64,000 nt of DNA from Candidatus Jettenia caeni. Lineage in GTDB: Bacteria > Planctomycetota > Brocadiia > Brocadiales > Brocadiaceae. Numbering within the stretch: the first letter of the stretch is position 1; the number at the start of each line of letters is the position of its first letter. A model generated the notes under the pieces. That model saw only the letters and a list, made by a program, of their open reading frames with translations. It ran no database searches and was not told the origin of the DNA. The stretch spans positions 434,001 to 498,000 of the forward strand of contig BAFH01000004.1 of the NCBI GenBank assembly GCA_000296795.1. The letters are read 5' to 3'. Both the position numbers and the translations under genes were made by a program. This document shows positions 44,829-54,932 of this stretch, one piece after another.

Positions 44829-46391
44829 TTGAAGCTTGCATATCTCATAATTCTGCTCATCTTTTCTCTCATATATCCATCGAATATCCTGTTAGCAAAA
44901 GATACAAAAAAAGAAGCAAAAAATTTACATCAGGAGAAAAATGCTTTGCCAAAGACAGGAAAAAATATCGCCAAAAATAAACTTTGTCCAGAATGCAACA
45001 GAATATATCCGGGCGATGTTGATTTCTGCAGTATTGATGGTAAACAACTCGTTGAATTTGTTGAAGAAGACCTCATATGCCCCACTTGTAAGGAGAAGGC
45101 AAACCCTGGTGAAAAATTCTGCAAACGGGATGGAACACCACTCACTCATCAATCTTCTGGAGAAAAAAGGCCAGAATTTAAAATACCCTCAAATGCTACC
45201 CCAGAAGAATTAGCTAAAGAAACACAACTGCACCTTACCGAAGGTAATAAACTTCGTGAAGCGGGAGACTTTGAAAAAGCCTTAGAGGAATATAAAAAGG
45301 TTGAGATGTTAAATTCAGAGATGCCTTCTCTCCATTTTCACATGGGAGGTATTTACTGGAAACTCGGGAAAGCGAAAGAAGCATTAAGCCATCTTGATAA
45401 ATGTAGAAAATTATTAGAAGCACAACCGCCTGAAATAAAATCAGATGAGAATTATCAAAAGACATTGCAAGATGTAAATGTTTACATCAGTAAATTAGAA
45501 AAGGGATTGAATCAATCTGAAAAAGAACAGCGAAAGGAATTAACGCTATCAGAAAGAGCTGAAAAGATGAAAAAATCCTTAGCTGAGCATAGGGAAAAGT
45601 GGAATAAAATGGCGCTTGTACCTGCCGGCAAATTTATTATGGGTTCCGGAGATGATGAATTTATTCCCGAAGAAAGTCCCCGGCATGAAGTATACCAGGA
45701 CGCTTTTTATATTGATAGATACGAGGTCACTAACGCTCAATATTGGGAGTTTCTCCAATATATTAAAAACACAGGAGACCATAGTAAATGCTATCCGGGC
45801 GAGCCAAAAGGAAAAGACCATACGCCTGGAACACCTCACACTGGTTGGGACTATCCTTACTATGATTATCCGGATTACCCTGTAAACCGGATAGATTGGT
45901 ACGATGCTTATGCATATGCAGCATGGGCTGGTAAACGATTACCCACTGAGGCCGAATGGGAAAAAGCAGCCAGAGGCATGGACGGAAGAAGATTTCCATG
46001 GGGAAATGTTTGGGATGCTAAATTATGTAATGCCGGTGCAGGGGCCTCTTTATCGGTTGGCAGTTTTGAATCTGGAAAAAGTATTTATGGGTGCTTTGAC
46101 ATGTCAGGTAGCCTCTCAGAATGGTGTAATGATTGGTATCACCCTGAATATTATCATAACTCACCAAGTGTAAATCCGAAAGGACCAGAAACAAGCACAG
46201 GCGTTCGTATAATAAAAGGTGGCTCCTTATTTGCTCCGTATGTATATAAGATGAGATGTGCAGTAAGGATGTTTGGAAAGCCAGAAGAAAGAAACAAGAG
46301 TATCGGCTTTCGGTGTGTTAAGGATTATAAACCAGGCACAGATCAGAACACAAAAGAAACAAGCAAACAAGAAGTTATAAAGGTGCAATAA
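44829..46391 (+). CDS. Exported zinc-ribbon/TPR/FGE-like domain protein
   Basis: 520 residues, signal peptide (about 1-24). Then two zinc ribbons (C-P-E-C ... C-S-I-D-G and C-P-T-C ... C-K-R-D-G, about 54-100), TPR units (about 130-200) and a C-terminal formylglycine-generating-enzyme-like domain (about 255-505, with G-K-F-I-M-G-S, Y-E-V-T-N, R-L-P-T-E-A-E-W-E-K-A and G-F-R-C-V). The FGE fold here may be a binding module, as no sulfatase is nearby. Start is TTG at 44829, supported by AAAGGAGGT at 44812-44820. Confidence 0.85.
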   Translation: MKLAYLIILLIFSLIYPSNILLAKDTKKEAKNLHQEKNALPKTGKNIAKNKLCPECNRIYPGDVDFCSIDGKQLVEFVEEDLICPTCKEKANPGEKFCKRDGTPLTHQSSGEKRPEFKIPSNATPEELAKETQLHLTEGNKLREAGDFEKALEEYKKVEMLNSEMPSLHFHMGGIYWKLGKAKEALSHLDKCRKLLEAQPPEIKSDENYQKTLQDVNVYISKLEKGLNQSEKEQRKELTLSERAEKMKKSLAEHREKWNKMALVPAGKFIMGSGDDEFIPEESPRHEVYQDAFYIDRYEVTNAQYWEFLQYIKNTGDHSKCYPGEPKGKDHTPGTPHTGWDYPYYDYPDYPVNRIDWYDAYAYAAWAGKRLPTEAEWEKAARGMDGRRFPWGNVWDAKLCNAGAGASLSVGSFESGKSIYGCFDMSGSLSEWCNDWYHPEYYHNSPSVNPKGPETSTGVRIIKGGSLFAPYVYKMRCAVRMFGKPEERNKSIGFRCVKDYKPGTDQNTKETSKQEVIKVQ

Positions 46392-46410
46392 TCGTCTCGC
46401 CTTACCATGA

Positions 46411-46456
46411 GAGAGTTATTTATAACACATTCATGATGAAATAATAAATAGCTCTC
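46411..46456. terminator. Hairpin between convergent genes
   Basis: GAGAGTTATTTAT (46411-46423) pairs with ATAAATAGCTCTC (46444-46456), one G-U pair, loop about 20 bases, followed by a pyrimidine stretch. Likely the stop signal for the FGE-like gene. Confidence 0.55.
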
Positions 46457-46482
46457 TTCTCTACTTCTATGCAATATCCTGC

Positions 46483-47628
46483 TTATTCAGGAGGGCTTGA
46501 GCCCTCATAAAAACTGGAGATAGGATCTTCTTTGTATATCCTTGCAAAAGCAGATTTGGCATGTTGATAGGAATTATAATCATTTTGCGCATTCTTATGG
46601 TCACCTTTCAGCTCATAGGCCTTACCACGGCTAAGATAGGCGTTGGCATAATCATGATCTAAGGTAATTACTGTTGTAAGTTCTGCAATAGCTCGATCTG
46701 CCATTTTTTTCTTCAAATAAATCAATCCTAAATTATAATGCGGTGCAATTAATTTAGGATTGATTTTTACCGCTTGTTCATATTCTAACACTGCTGTATC
46801 TAATTTCCCTAAATTATTATAAATATTCCCGAGATAATAATGAATTTTAGCAGTGTTTGAGCCTAATGTTAATGCTTTTTTCAAAGCTTTAAGAGCATCA
46901 TCATACGCCCCTTTAACAAAATAAACGATCCCTAAATTAACATGTGCATCAACATAATTTGGATTTATCTTAATAACTCTTTCATATTCTGAAATAGCAT
47001 CTTTCAGATGCCCTGTTTTATAATAAGCAACTCCCAAATTGAAATGTGATGTATCATAGTTTGGCACTATTTCTATTGCTTTTTTATACATCTCAATTGC
47101 TTTATCTTGTGAGTCAAAATCCTGGTACAGGACTCCTAGATTAAAATATGCCTCTGCTTTATGAGAATCGAGTCCAATCGCCGTTTCGTATTCTCTTTTT
47201 GCATCTTCCAGATTATTCTGCTTGTAGTAGGATAATCCTAACCGGAAGTGAGCATCAGCATTGTTAGGATTCTTCCGTACTTCCTTCAGACACATCTCTA
47301 TATCACTTTCAGGAGGGACAATCTGCATACTGGCTTCAGATAACCGCTGGTATGCTTCAAGGTAATCAGGTTTAAGCTCAGTAACTATGGTAAATGCTTC
47401 TACAGCCTTCTCAAAATTACCCTTTTTATAATAAGCTTTTCCAAGTTTAAAATACACCTCAGGCTGTTTTTTGTCTTTCAAAAGATACTTCTCATATTCG
47501 CAAATAGCATCGTCCCATCGGCCTTCATCAAAATAGGTATCACCAGCAAGTGGGAACTCTTTTGCATATCCAATTTGATAGAAAAATACTGCCAGTATCG
47601 TTCCTATGGTAGATATTTGTTTTAACAT
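46483..47628 (-). CDS. Exported TPR protein
   Basis: 381 residues: signal peptide (1-22) and about nine tetratricopeptide repeats of 34 residues covering most of the chain (pattern A-x-x-N-L-G-x-x-Y, P-N-Y, A-I-x-x-Y). It starts on the base directly after the stop codon of the upstream TPR lipoprotein gene (TAAATG), so translation is coupled. TPR arrays hold protein complexes together. Its position beside HAO-like and cytochrome genes suggests a role in assembly of multihaem proteins, an inference only. Confidence 0.85.
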   Translation of the reverse strand: MLKQISTIGTILAVFFYQIGYAKEFPLAGDTYFDEGRWDDAICEYEKYLLKDKKQPEVYFKLGKAYYKKGNFEKAVEAFTIVTELKPDYLEAYQRLSEASMQIVPPESDIEMCLKEVRKNPNNADAHFRLGLSYYKQNNLEDAKREYETAIGLDSHKAEAYFNLGVLYQDFDSQDKAIEMYKKAIEIVPNYDTSHFNLGVAYYKTGHLKDAISEYERVIKINPNYVDAHVNLGIVYFVKGAYDDALKALKKALTLGSNTAKIHYYLGNIYNNLGKLDTAVLEYEQAVKINPKLIAPHYNLGLIYLKKKMADRAIAELTTVITLDHDYANAYLSRGKAYELKGDHKNAQNDYNSYQHAKSAFARIYKEDPISSFYEGSSPPE

Positions 47629-48858
47629 TTAATTTGTTTTTAATTCAAGTTCCTGATCTTTTGCTTGATCTTTTAATGCAGGAACTGAATGTAAAAACAT
47701 TTCCTTGATTTCATCCGGATTGTAAACAACTGCCGGGTCTTTGCCCGTTCTCCACTTCGTAATCATAGCATAGGTAAGATAATCACTATAGGCCTTACTG
47801 TGGTCACCTTTCATAGAATATAATTGACCCCTGGTATAATAGGCATCTTCGTATAAGGGATCAATCTTCTTAGCAACTTTATCATACCATTCCATAGCCT
47901 TATCAAGCCGGTCAGTCCTATGATAGATTACACCAATGTTGTATGCAGCGCTTGCATGCTTCGGATTCTTTTCCAATATCTTCATATTTTCTGCTAATGC
48001 ATCATCGTATCTTTCTTGTAAAGCGAAAACAATAGCTCTTTGATAACGAGCTTCCAAATTGTCCGGATCTATCTCCATAGCCTTGTTATATTGGGCAATC
48101 GCTTCATCAAACTTCTTCTCCCTCAGTTTTATTAAACCAAAAATAACGTAGGAATTCGAATACTTGGGATTAACTTCAAGGGTCTTATTCAGCTCTTTTA
48201 TACACTCATCAATTTTTCCTCGCTTATGCAAAGCTACAGCAAGGTTATAATGAGCATTATCATGCGTAGGATTAATCTCGATAGCCTGTTTAAAAATAGT
48301 TTCTGCATCTTCATATAACCCCATATCCAAATATCCTACACCAAGATTATACAGAATAAACGAGTTGTTTGGGTCGAGTTCTAATGCTTGCTTATATTGT
48401 TCTATCGCATCTATATCCTTTTCCAATTTATGATAAAAAACACCTAGATCAACATAACCCATTGCATTATCCGGATCATTTTGTATGGCTTTAAAGCGTT
48501 TTTGAAATTCATCATCAGGCGCGCCAATTTTCATAAAAGTTTCTGCTAATTTCTTATGTGCATCAATATAATTCGACTTTACATCGATGGCTTTCCTGAA
48601 ATCTGCTGCTGCGTCTTCAAGTCTCTCCAACTCGAAATAAACTTTACCTCTTCCGTAATAGGCTTCAGCAAGGTTCGGATCGGCCTCTATAACTTTTGTA
48701 TATTCAACTAATGCCTCATCTAGCTTTTTTTCCTTAACAAAACCTTCAGCAACATCAATATGTTTTTTCGCTTTATCACAGGAAACAAACATACAAAAAG
48801 CAACCATTGACACAAATACTAATGAAAAGTACTTATACATACCCATAAACATCTCCAC
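47629..48858 (-). CDS. TPR lipoprotein
   Basis: 409 residues. N-terminal lipobox (F-V-S-C-D, Cys about residue 27), then about nine TPR units in tandem. Starts at M1 (48858), M5 or M7 are all in frame; the later ones give a more usual signal length. Paralogous in design to the TPR protein downstream. Coupled to it by TAAATG. Probably membrane-attached by a lipid anchor. Confidence 0.85.
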   Translation of the reverse strand: MEMFMGMYKYFSLVFVSMVAFCMFVSCDKAKKHIDVAEGFVKEKKLDEALVEYTKVIEADPNLAEAYYGRGKVYFELERLEDAAADFRKAIDVKSNYIDAHKKLAETFMKIGAPDDEFQKRFKAIQNDPDNAMGYVDLGVFYHKLEKDIDAIEQYKQALELDPNNSFILYNLGVGYLDMGLYEDAETIFKQAIEINPTHDNAHYNLAVALHKRGKIDECIKELNKTLEVNPKYSNSYVIFGLIKLREKKFDEAIAQYNKAMEIDPDNLEARYQRAIVFALQERYDDALAENMKILEKNPKHASAAYNIGVIYHRTDRLDKAMEWYDKVAKKIDPLYEDAYYTRGQLYSMKGDHSKAYSDYLTYAMITKWRTGKDPAVVYNPDEIKEMFLHSVPALKDQAKDQELELKTN

Positions 48859-48938
48859 TTAATATTAAGACACATCCTGACTAGAAAACTTCGGCCTAAT
48901 AAGTATATTTAAAAATTCTGCAATTTCAATATATAAAA

Positions 48939-48973
48939 AAAAGAAGCTGTGCAAACTTCGCACAGCTTCTTTT
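48939..48973 (-). terminator. Terminator of HAO-like gene 1
   Basis: AAAAGAAGCTGTGC (48939-48952) pairs with GCACAGCTTCTTTT (48960-48973), loop 7. A/T runs on both sides make it bidirectional. It lies 65 bp beyond the HAO-like gene stop. Confidence 0.9.
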
Positions 48974-49037
48974 CATTTATTACATACTCATACAGCATCA
49001 AGAGAATAAATGAACAATCTTTTTCTCTCGTTACCTC

Positions 49038-50744
49038 TTAGTGATGAGCACTGCCATGTGATTCATGTCTCATGCCAAGCTCTTCAAGTTTCCTGTTGAT
49101 ATACTCAACCTCTTCTGCAGGTGCATGATGGGTATCTAACCAACCTGGATCAGGACACAGATCGAAGATGGTCTTCCCCGGATGATTCTTCACGATGTAC
49201 GGACCCGTTAACTGATCAAGCCATTCACCTGTCTTCCAGAAACTCTCCGGAACCCAACTGATGCCAACCTTCTTCTCCAATGCAGCAAGTCTCCTTGCCT
49301 GAGAAGCATTCTGCTTTACGTTCACCAACCAACGATCCATACCGAATGAACCATCTGAGTACGTCGCATCGTTCCATGAACCATGTGCCATACCCTTATA
49401 GATATACGTCTGGAAATACCCTACGCTCTCAAAGCAGAGCCTTTCTATATCTGAACAGTTCGACATCCTGAACTCTCCAGACTCACCCGTCTTGCCACCA
49501 TATTCCGGACCATCATGATAGGCACCGATCTTCAAACTCCAGATATGCTGACCTGACCAGTCAGGTGCAAGATCTTTTGGCATTGGATCAGCTACTCCAT
49601 CCTTCAGGAGGTCTTCTGCAACTTTAAAGGTCTCACGATACTTCAGACCGGCATCCTTAACCGATTCATCCAATGCTTGCAGGTTTTCTTTCGCAAACCT
49701 CGGTGAATGGCAATCATCGCACACTGATGCCCAACGGTCTCTCTTCTCTTTCCATATCGGTGCTCCACGATCAGCCATCGACATACCCATACTGGTATAT
49801 ACGGTGCTGAACCTCTGTACGTTGTGATGACCACCCCTCATGTGGCAATACTGACATGTCGGACCAACATAATCTGCATCGGCCAACTTCTTATCCCAAT
49901 CGAACTGCTTTGGATCCCATTTGTTTACCTGATAGACTACCCCATGCAAACCAATATCATATGCCTCCCAGTCTCTGTGATCCTTACCCCAATGGCAGGT
50001 CTTGCACTGCTCTGCACGTCTTGCAACCTTCGGATCAAACTGATGCCTCTGATGGCATGTGCTGCATCTTTCTTCTGAACTGGTATGGCAGAAAGTGCAA
50101 CCGGCAGTGTCGCCCGGTGGTCTTTCAATTGACCATGCACATTCAATCTGAGCAAAGCTTGAACACGATGCATGTGAACCGATACCGCCCTGACCCTGTT
50201 CGCTATATTGGGTCTCATGGCATTCACTGGTACCACAAGCCTTTGACGATGGCATGGTAAGCTTCTGATGGTTATTACCATGACAGGTATCACAGCCTGT
50301 CGGGTTCGGTTCAGCCCTGGAGTGAGCACTCTTCTTATAATCCCTTACGATACCGGGGGTCATAACTGAGTGACATGCGATACACTGCTCGAGCTGGAAG
50401 GTTCCCTTTATCGGGTTTGAAGGTCTTACTTCATCCCTGTTGTACATAAAATCAGGGATATAGTAACGGTATGCTGGCAAGGTTCTCCAGAATTTGCTGT
50501 ATTTGCCAGGATAGGGTGGTGGATTCTCATGTTTTGGATATCCCATATATTTTGCCCCTAAACCAGAGAAGAACACCTTACCGTTGTTATCCGGTTCACC
50601 GATCTGTCCATATACTTCATGAGGTACCCAGTGGGTGATAATTTCTACTGCCTTTGCTTCTTTCAGCATGAGACTGGATGCAGCTCCCATCGCCCCGCAA
50701 CCTATTAACGCTGACATTAATGTTACTTTTAGAAAATTACGCAT
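49038..50744 (-). CDS. Octahaem HAO-like cytochrome c, with a CX4CH haem
   Basis: 568 residues from the ATG at 50744 (GGAGGAG upstream), with a signal peptide (about 1-32). Eight haem sites: C121-H125, C151-H155, C170-G-T-S-E-C175-H176 (CX4CH), C216-H220, C227-H231, C247-H251, C297-H301, C342-H346. Order and spacing are those of hydroxylamine oxidoreductase. Family members in anammox oxidise hydrazine, hydroxylamine or reduce nitrite; the tyrosine that crosslinks to the P460 haem cannot be assigned without an alignment (a candidate is the Tyr in A-T-Y-S-D-G-S). Located downstream of trpA. Confidence 0.92.
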   Translation of the reverse strand: MRNFLKVTLMSALIGCGAMGAASSLMLKEAKAVEIITHWVPHEVYGQIGEPDNNGKVFFSGLGAKYMGYPKHENPPPYPGKYSKFWRTLPAYRYYIPDFMYNRDEVRPSNPIKGTFQLEQCIACHSVMTPGIVRDYKKSAHSRAEPNPTGCDTCHGNNHQKLTMPSSKACGTSECHETQYSEQGQGGIGSHASCSSFAQIECAWSIERPPGDTAGCTFCHTSSEERCSTCHQRHQFDPKVARRAEQCKTCHWGKDHRDWEAYDIGLHGVVYQVNKWDPKQFDWDKKLADADYVGPTCQYCHMRGGHHNVQRFSTVYTSMGMSMADRGAPIWKEKRDRWASVCDDCHSPRFAKENLQALDESVKDAGLKYRETFKVAEDLLKDGVADPMPKDLAPDWSGQHIWSLKIGAYHDGPEYGGKTGESGEFRMSNCSDIERLCFESVGYFQTYIYKGMAHGSWNDATYSDGSFGMDRWLVNVKQNASQARRLAALEKKVGISWVPESFWKTGEWLDQLTGPYIVKNHPGKTIFDLCPDPGWLDTHHAPAEEVEYINRKLEELGMRHESHGSAHH

Positions 50745-51070
50745 GATACTAAAACTCTCCTCCTTTCTCATAATTTGTACTCCACAATCGCCACTCGATT
50801 GCATTATAATATAACAACCTCATCGCTGACTCTTGTAGACCACCCCCTTTCAAATTTTCAACTTATTACAAGACAAGATACGTCATACCCTATTCACTTA
50901 TCAAAACTGATCCTATAATGGCAGAAAGGCCATTATACTTATTCTACTACTTAAGTCAATATAAAAAGTTAATTATTTTGTAATTTTTCAATGTCGATGA
51001 TGACTGCCTGAATGCCTATTTTTATGATACAAAACCGAATTAGATACAGGTCTTAATATTACTATAAAAT
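50745..51070. other. Gap with element shared by both HAO-like genes
   Basis: 326 bases between trpA (stop) and HAO-like gene 1 (start). At 50840-50862 the minus strand reads GAAAATTTGAAAGGGGGTGGT, closely matched upstream of HAO-like gene 2 at 55040-55064 (GAAAGTTTGGAAGGGGGGTGGT). Both are about 100 bp before the start codon. Otherwise nothing is identified. Confidence 0.55.
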
Positions 51071-51874
51071 TTACCCTTTTGCTCCCAAAACAAGTTCTCC
51101 TACAAATTCTCCAACCTTCGTCACTAATTTTTCAAAAGGTTCATTTGTGTATTTTTCAACTTCTCTTATAATAGCGCTCCCTACAATAACACCGTCTGCC
51201 GCTTTCCCAATTGTCTTTGCATGATCCGGTGTAGATACACCAAAACCAACACTAATTGGGGTATCAGTAATTTGCTTTAAGCTTTTAATATTTTGAAGAA
51301 CATCTTCCGGTATTTTATCTCTTACACCCGTTATACCTACTACAGAGATATAATATAAAAAGCCTTGTGATTTCTGGGTAATTAAAATTTTGCGCTGATC
51401 TGTCGTTGTTGGGGCAATAAAGCAAACAATTTTAAAATCCTTTTCTTTTGCAACCTGAAAAATTTCATTATTTTCTTCTACAGGTAAATCAGGAATAGTT
51501 AAACCATCTAATCCTGCCTTACACGCCTTTTCAATAAAAACCTGACACCCTCCCTTAAAGACGGTACTATAGGACACCATTGAGACAATAGGTATTTCAG
51601 ACTCATTTCGAAGTTTTGAAACCATATCCAGTATTTGTGCAACTTTCAACCCTTTAACTAATGCCCGATAGTAAGAAGCTTGAATAATAGGGCCATCCGC
51701 AATAGGATCAGAAAATGGAATGCCGAGTTCAATGATATCTGCACCTCTCTTCTCAAATTCAAGAATCAAGGCTTTTGTAGTTTGCAAGTCTGGATCTCCT
51801 GCTGTAATAAATGGTATAAAAGCAGGCTTTTTTTTGTTCTTTAATTCCCGAAATTTTTTATCAATTCTATTCAT
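51071..51874 (-). CDS. trpA: Tryptophan synthase alpha subunit
   Basis: TrpA, about 267 residues, cleaves indole-glycerol phosphate to indole. Visible: P-F-I-T-A-G-D-P, the catalytic Glu/Asp region E-L-G-I-P-F-S-D-P-I-A-D-G-P, and G-F-G-V-S-T-P. The ATG at 51874 is preferred (M-N-R-I-D typical); a TTG eight codons upstream is possible. trpB precedes it by 74 bp. It sits between the two HAO-like genes. Confidence 0.95.
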   Translation of the reverse strand: MNRIDKKFRELKNKKKPAFIPFITAGDPDLQTTKALILEFEKRGADIIELGIPFSDPIADGPIIQASYYRALVKGLKVAQILDMVSKLRNESEIPIVSMVSYSTVFKGGCQVFIEKACKAGLDGLTIPDLPVEENNEIFQVAKEKDFKIVCFIAPTTTDQRKILITQKSQGFLYYISVVGITGVRDKIPEDVLQNIKSLKQITDTPISVGFGVSTPDHAKTIGKAADGVIVGSAIIREVEKYTNEPFEKLVTKVGEFVGELVLGAKG

Positions 51875-51948
51875 GAAAATCCGTTCAGAAAATGTCAAAA
51901 TACTATCTCTTGAAAATCTTTCTCAATAACATTTTTATCGATACCAAA

Positions 51949-53196
51949 TCAAATGGTATATCCTAATTTTTTTGCAACCTCAAAGGAATCTTTATCACCA
52001 CTACCTGACAAGCATATAACAATCAGCTTATCACTACTTAACGTTGGAGCAAATTTCATTGCATATGCAATCGCATGTGATGCTTCAAGAGCGGGGATAA
52101 TCCCTTCTAATCGCGCACATTCCTGGAAGGCATTTACTGCTTCAGTATCGGTAATGGAAACATATTCCGCTCTTCCAATATCTTTTAAATAACTATGTTC
52201 CGGTCCAACACCTGGATAATCTAAACCGGCGGAAATTGAGTGGACTGGCAATGTTTGACCATCATCATCTTGTAATACATAGCTTGCACTTCCGTGCAAA
52301 ATACCTATTTTACCACTTGTAAGCGTTGATGCGTGCTGACCAATTTCAGGTCCAAGCCCTCCGGCTTCAACACCGATCATCTTTACTTCTCTATCTTCAA
52401 TAAAGGGGTGGAACAACCCCATGGAATTACTACCACCTCCAACACAAGCAATAAGATAATCAGGTAATCTATTTTCCTTCTCCAATATCTGGCTTTTTAC
52501 TTCCTTACCAATAACCGTTTGAAAATTTCTTACCATCATAGGGTAGGGATGTGGGCCAACAACCGATCCTAAAATATAATGAGTATATCTTACCGAAGCC
52601 ATCCAATCTCTAAATGCTTCATTTGTAGCATCTTTCAAAGTCTTCGAACCACTAGTTACCGGTATCACACGCGTCCCTAACAATTTCATGCGAAAGACGT
52701 TCAGCGCTTGACGTCTCATATCTTCTTCACCCATATATACATCACACTCTATCCCAAACATTGCAGCAGCCGTAGCCGTTGCAACCCCGTGTTGTCCAGC
52801 ACCTGTCTCAGCAATGATCCTTTTCTTGCCCATTCTTTTTGCAAGCAGTATTTGTCCAATGGTGTTGTTTATTTTATGTGCACCGGTATGGTTCAGATCT
52901 TCTCTTTTTAAGTATATCTTCGCACCCCCCAATTTTTTTGTCAATCTTTCAGCATAATAAAGCACTGATGGTCGTCCGACATACTCTTTCAAATAATAAT
53001 CCAACTCAGCCTGAAAAGCCGGATCGTTTCTTGCTTCTACATAAGCTTTTTCTAGTTCTTCTAGAGCAGGCATTATAGTCTCAGGAACGAATTTTCCACC
53101 AAAACGACCAAAATGCCCCATAGTATCAGGTAAGTTTATTTCTTCAGGCATTATTAAATTTCGCAATAGTTTAGATTTTACTACTGTTGATCCCAT
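51949..53196 (-). CDS. trpB: Tryptophan synthase beta subunit
   Basis: TrpB, 415 residues, PLP enzyme that joins indole to serine. PLP lysine in H-K-I-N-N (T-G-A-H-K-I-N-N), E-T-G-A-G-Q-H-G, and the phosphate loop G-G-G-S-N-S-M-G. The start ATG at 53196 follows GGGAG with 8 bp spacing; longer readings to 53238 lack this support. The upstream HAO-like gene ends 81 bp before 53238, separated by a strong hairpin. Confidence 0.96.
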   Translation of the reverse strand: MGSTVVKSKLLRNLIMPEEINLPDTMGHFGRFGGKFVPETIMPALEELEKAYVEARNDPAFQAELDYYLKEYVGRPSVLYYAERLTKKLGGAKIYLKREDLNHTGAHKINNTIGQILLAKRMGKKRIIAETGAGQHGVATATAAAMFGIECDVYMGEEDMRRQALNVFRMKLLGTRVIPVTSGSKTLKDATNEAFRDWMASVRYTHYILGSVVGPHPYPMMVRNFQTVIGKEVKSQILEKENRLPDYLIACVGGGSNSMGLFHPFIEDREVKMIGVEAGGLGPEIGQHASTLTSGKIGILHGSASYVLQDDDGQTLPVHSISAGLDYPGVGPEHSYLKDIGRAEYVSITDTEAVNAFQECARLEGIIPALEASHAIAYAMKFAPTLSSDKLIVICLSGSGDKDSFEVAKKLGYTI

Positions 53197-53239
53197 AATT
53201 AACACTCCCATATCTTTTATTAGATAAAGTAGAAACACA

Positions 53240-53273
53240 ATGAGGGTAGCAAATAGTGCTCTGCTACCCTCAT
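53240..53273 (-). terminator. Strong hairpin after HAO-like gene 2
   Basis: ATGAGGGTAGCA (53240-53251) and TGCTACCCTCAT (53262-53273) form a perfect 12-bp stem. No long U tract follows, so it may stabilise the mRNA end or act as an attenuator between the HAO-like gene and trpB. Confidence 0.7.
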
Positions 53274-53318
53274 CGCAATTTACAACTAAATCTTAAATCT
53301 TACAACAATTTTCACAGC

Positions 53319-54932
53319 TTAGTGGTGTACTTCAACACCAGCATCTGCGTTTGCACGGTGAGGAATATCAGTCCTCTTGAACCATTCAACATCTACATCG
53401 CCTGGTTTTCTCTTCCAACCCGGGAGTAAATCTAAATATTCACCATGCTGCCAGAATGCTTCTGATTTGTGTTCCAAACCGATCTTCTTTTCGATAGCGG
53501 CAAACCTTCTCAGCTTAGCTGCTTCCGTTTTAATCTCAATCAACTTCCTATCCTGCTCGAAAGCGCTACCGTTTCCATATGTCTGGTTGTACATTGACAT
53601 ATGAGCATAAGCCTTATAAACGTTGCCTGTCAGATAGCAAATCATTTCTAATCCCAAACGCTCCAAGTTTGATGTAGCATAGAACCTTGGATCTCCACCT
53701 GGTAACAAGCTAAAAGTATAGTGACCATACCAGTCTGGTGGTGAGCCTTCTGGCATAGGATCTACAACGCCATCCAAGAAGCAACCTACTATAACTGCAG
53801 CGGCTTCTCTCCATTTAGTAAAGCTCAAGTTGACACCAGCATCCATCTCTTTCAACTTATCTGCTGCAAAGCGGGGAGAATGGCAATCCTGGCATTTCTT
53901 TATCCAAGCATCTCTCTTAGCCTTGTGTCTTGGAGCTCCTCTGTCAACCTGGAACATGCCCATATCGCTATAGATGGTACCAAACTGTTGCGGGTTGTGG
54001 TTTCCATCCTGCATATGGCAGTAGGCGCATGTCGGAACCCTGTAGTTCCCTTTCTTTGATGGTTTGCTCCAGTCCATAGTTGCTGATTCAGCTTCATACA
54101 AGCAACCATGAATCGAGGTGTTGTACATTGCCCATTCATCATGGTCGATACCCATATGACAAAATCTGCAGGCAGTTGGTTTTCTTGCTTCTGCAGGGCT
54201 AAATACGTGTCTTGTATGACATCCGTCGCATCTGTTTTCAGCAATGGCATGGCATTCTGCACACCCTGCAACTTCTTCAGCAGGCTTTCCAACATGCCAT
54301 GAGAATTCCAATACGTTTACCGTAAACGCATGGGTATGAGAACCTAAGCCACCTGATCTATGCTCTGAAGTTTCCTTCGGATGACACTCACCGCAGTGCT
54401 TGTAGGTAGGCATGAAAAGCTTTTGGTGATCGTTACCATGACATACGTCACAACCAACTGCACCTTCAACAGGCTTTCCATCTTTCCCTTTTATACCGAG
54501 GCCCCTTCTCATCTCTAGGTTTCCATGAGCACTCTTCTTCCAATCTTTCACGATAGTAGGAGTCTGAACAGTATGACAAAGAACACATTCTTCATTCTTA
54601 AAAACACCTTCATTTTGACTGCCTGGTGTCCAATAATGTTCTGGATCGTACCAACGAATTGATGGTAAGAATTTCAAGAATGATTTATATGGACCTCTTC
54701 CTTCAACATATTCTGGTTGTGTATATTTTGCCGTCAACCCGAATATATACAGTGTCCCGTCATTATCAGGACCTACGGGTTGGCCAAATACCTGTGATGC
54801 TACGTCCTGGAATGTAGGCCCTTCAGCCCTAGCTATACCATTTCCCACGGTACACGTCAGGAATGTTACCCCTGCTACAGCAAGAGCTAATCCCGCAACC
54901 CTGGACAATGGTTTCTTTAATGTTTCAAGCAT
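53319..54932 (-). CDS. Octahaem HAO-like cytochrome c
   Basis: 537 residues from ATG 54932 (AAAGGAGAAGG upstream), signal peptide about 1-36. Eight CxxCH sites: V-L, D-V, G-E, A-E, D-G, R-F, A-Y and Q-D variants, the first at residue 116, 161 and 180. Same architecture as HAO-like gene 1 (they are paralogs with common blocks, e.g. M-G-M near heme 7 to 8), but with normal heme 3 spacing. In anammox bacteria one paralog is hydrazine dehydrogenase, another oxidises hydroxylamine to NO; position downstream of hzs suggests a core catabolic role. The exact activity is not assigned. Confidence 0.92.
   Translation of the reverse strand: MLETLKKPLSRVAGLALAVAGVTFLTCTVGNGIARAEGPTFQDVASQVFGQPVGPDNDGTLYIFGLTAKYTQPEYVEGRGPYKSFLKFLPSIRWYDPEHYWTPGSQNEGVFKNEECVLCHTVQTPTIVKDWKKSAHGNLEMRRGLGIKGKDGKPVEGAVGCDVCHGNDHQKLFMPTYKHCGECHPKETSEHRSGGLGSHTHAFTVNVLEFSWHVGKPAEEVAGCAECHAIAENRCDGCHTRHVFSPAEARKPTACRFCHMGIDHDEWAMYNTSIHGCLYEAESATMDWSKPSKKGNYRVPTCAYCHMQDGNHNPQQFGTIYSDMGMFQVDRGAPRHKAKRDAWIKKCQDCHSPRFAADKLKEMDAGVNLSFTKWREAAAVIVGCFLDGVVDPMPEGSPPDWYGHYTFSLLPGGDPRFYATSNLERLGLEMICYLTGNVYKAYAHMSMYNQTYGNGSAFEQDRKLIEIKTEAAKLRRFAAIEKKIGLEHKSEAFWQHGEYLDLLPGWKRKPGDVDVEWFKRTDIPHRANADAGVEVHH

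Noticed and set aside
53319-54932. Naming this HAO-like protein hydrazine dehydrogenase
   Set aside because: Several anammox HAO paralogs share all motifs visible here; an alignment to characterised members is needed.
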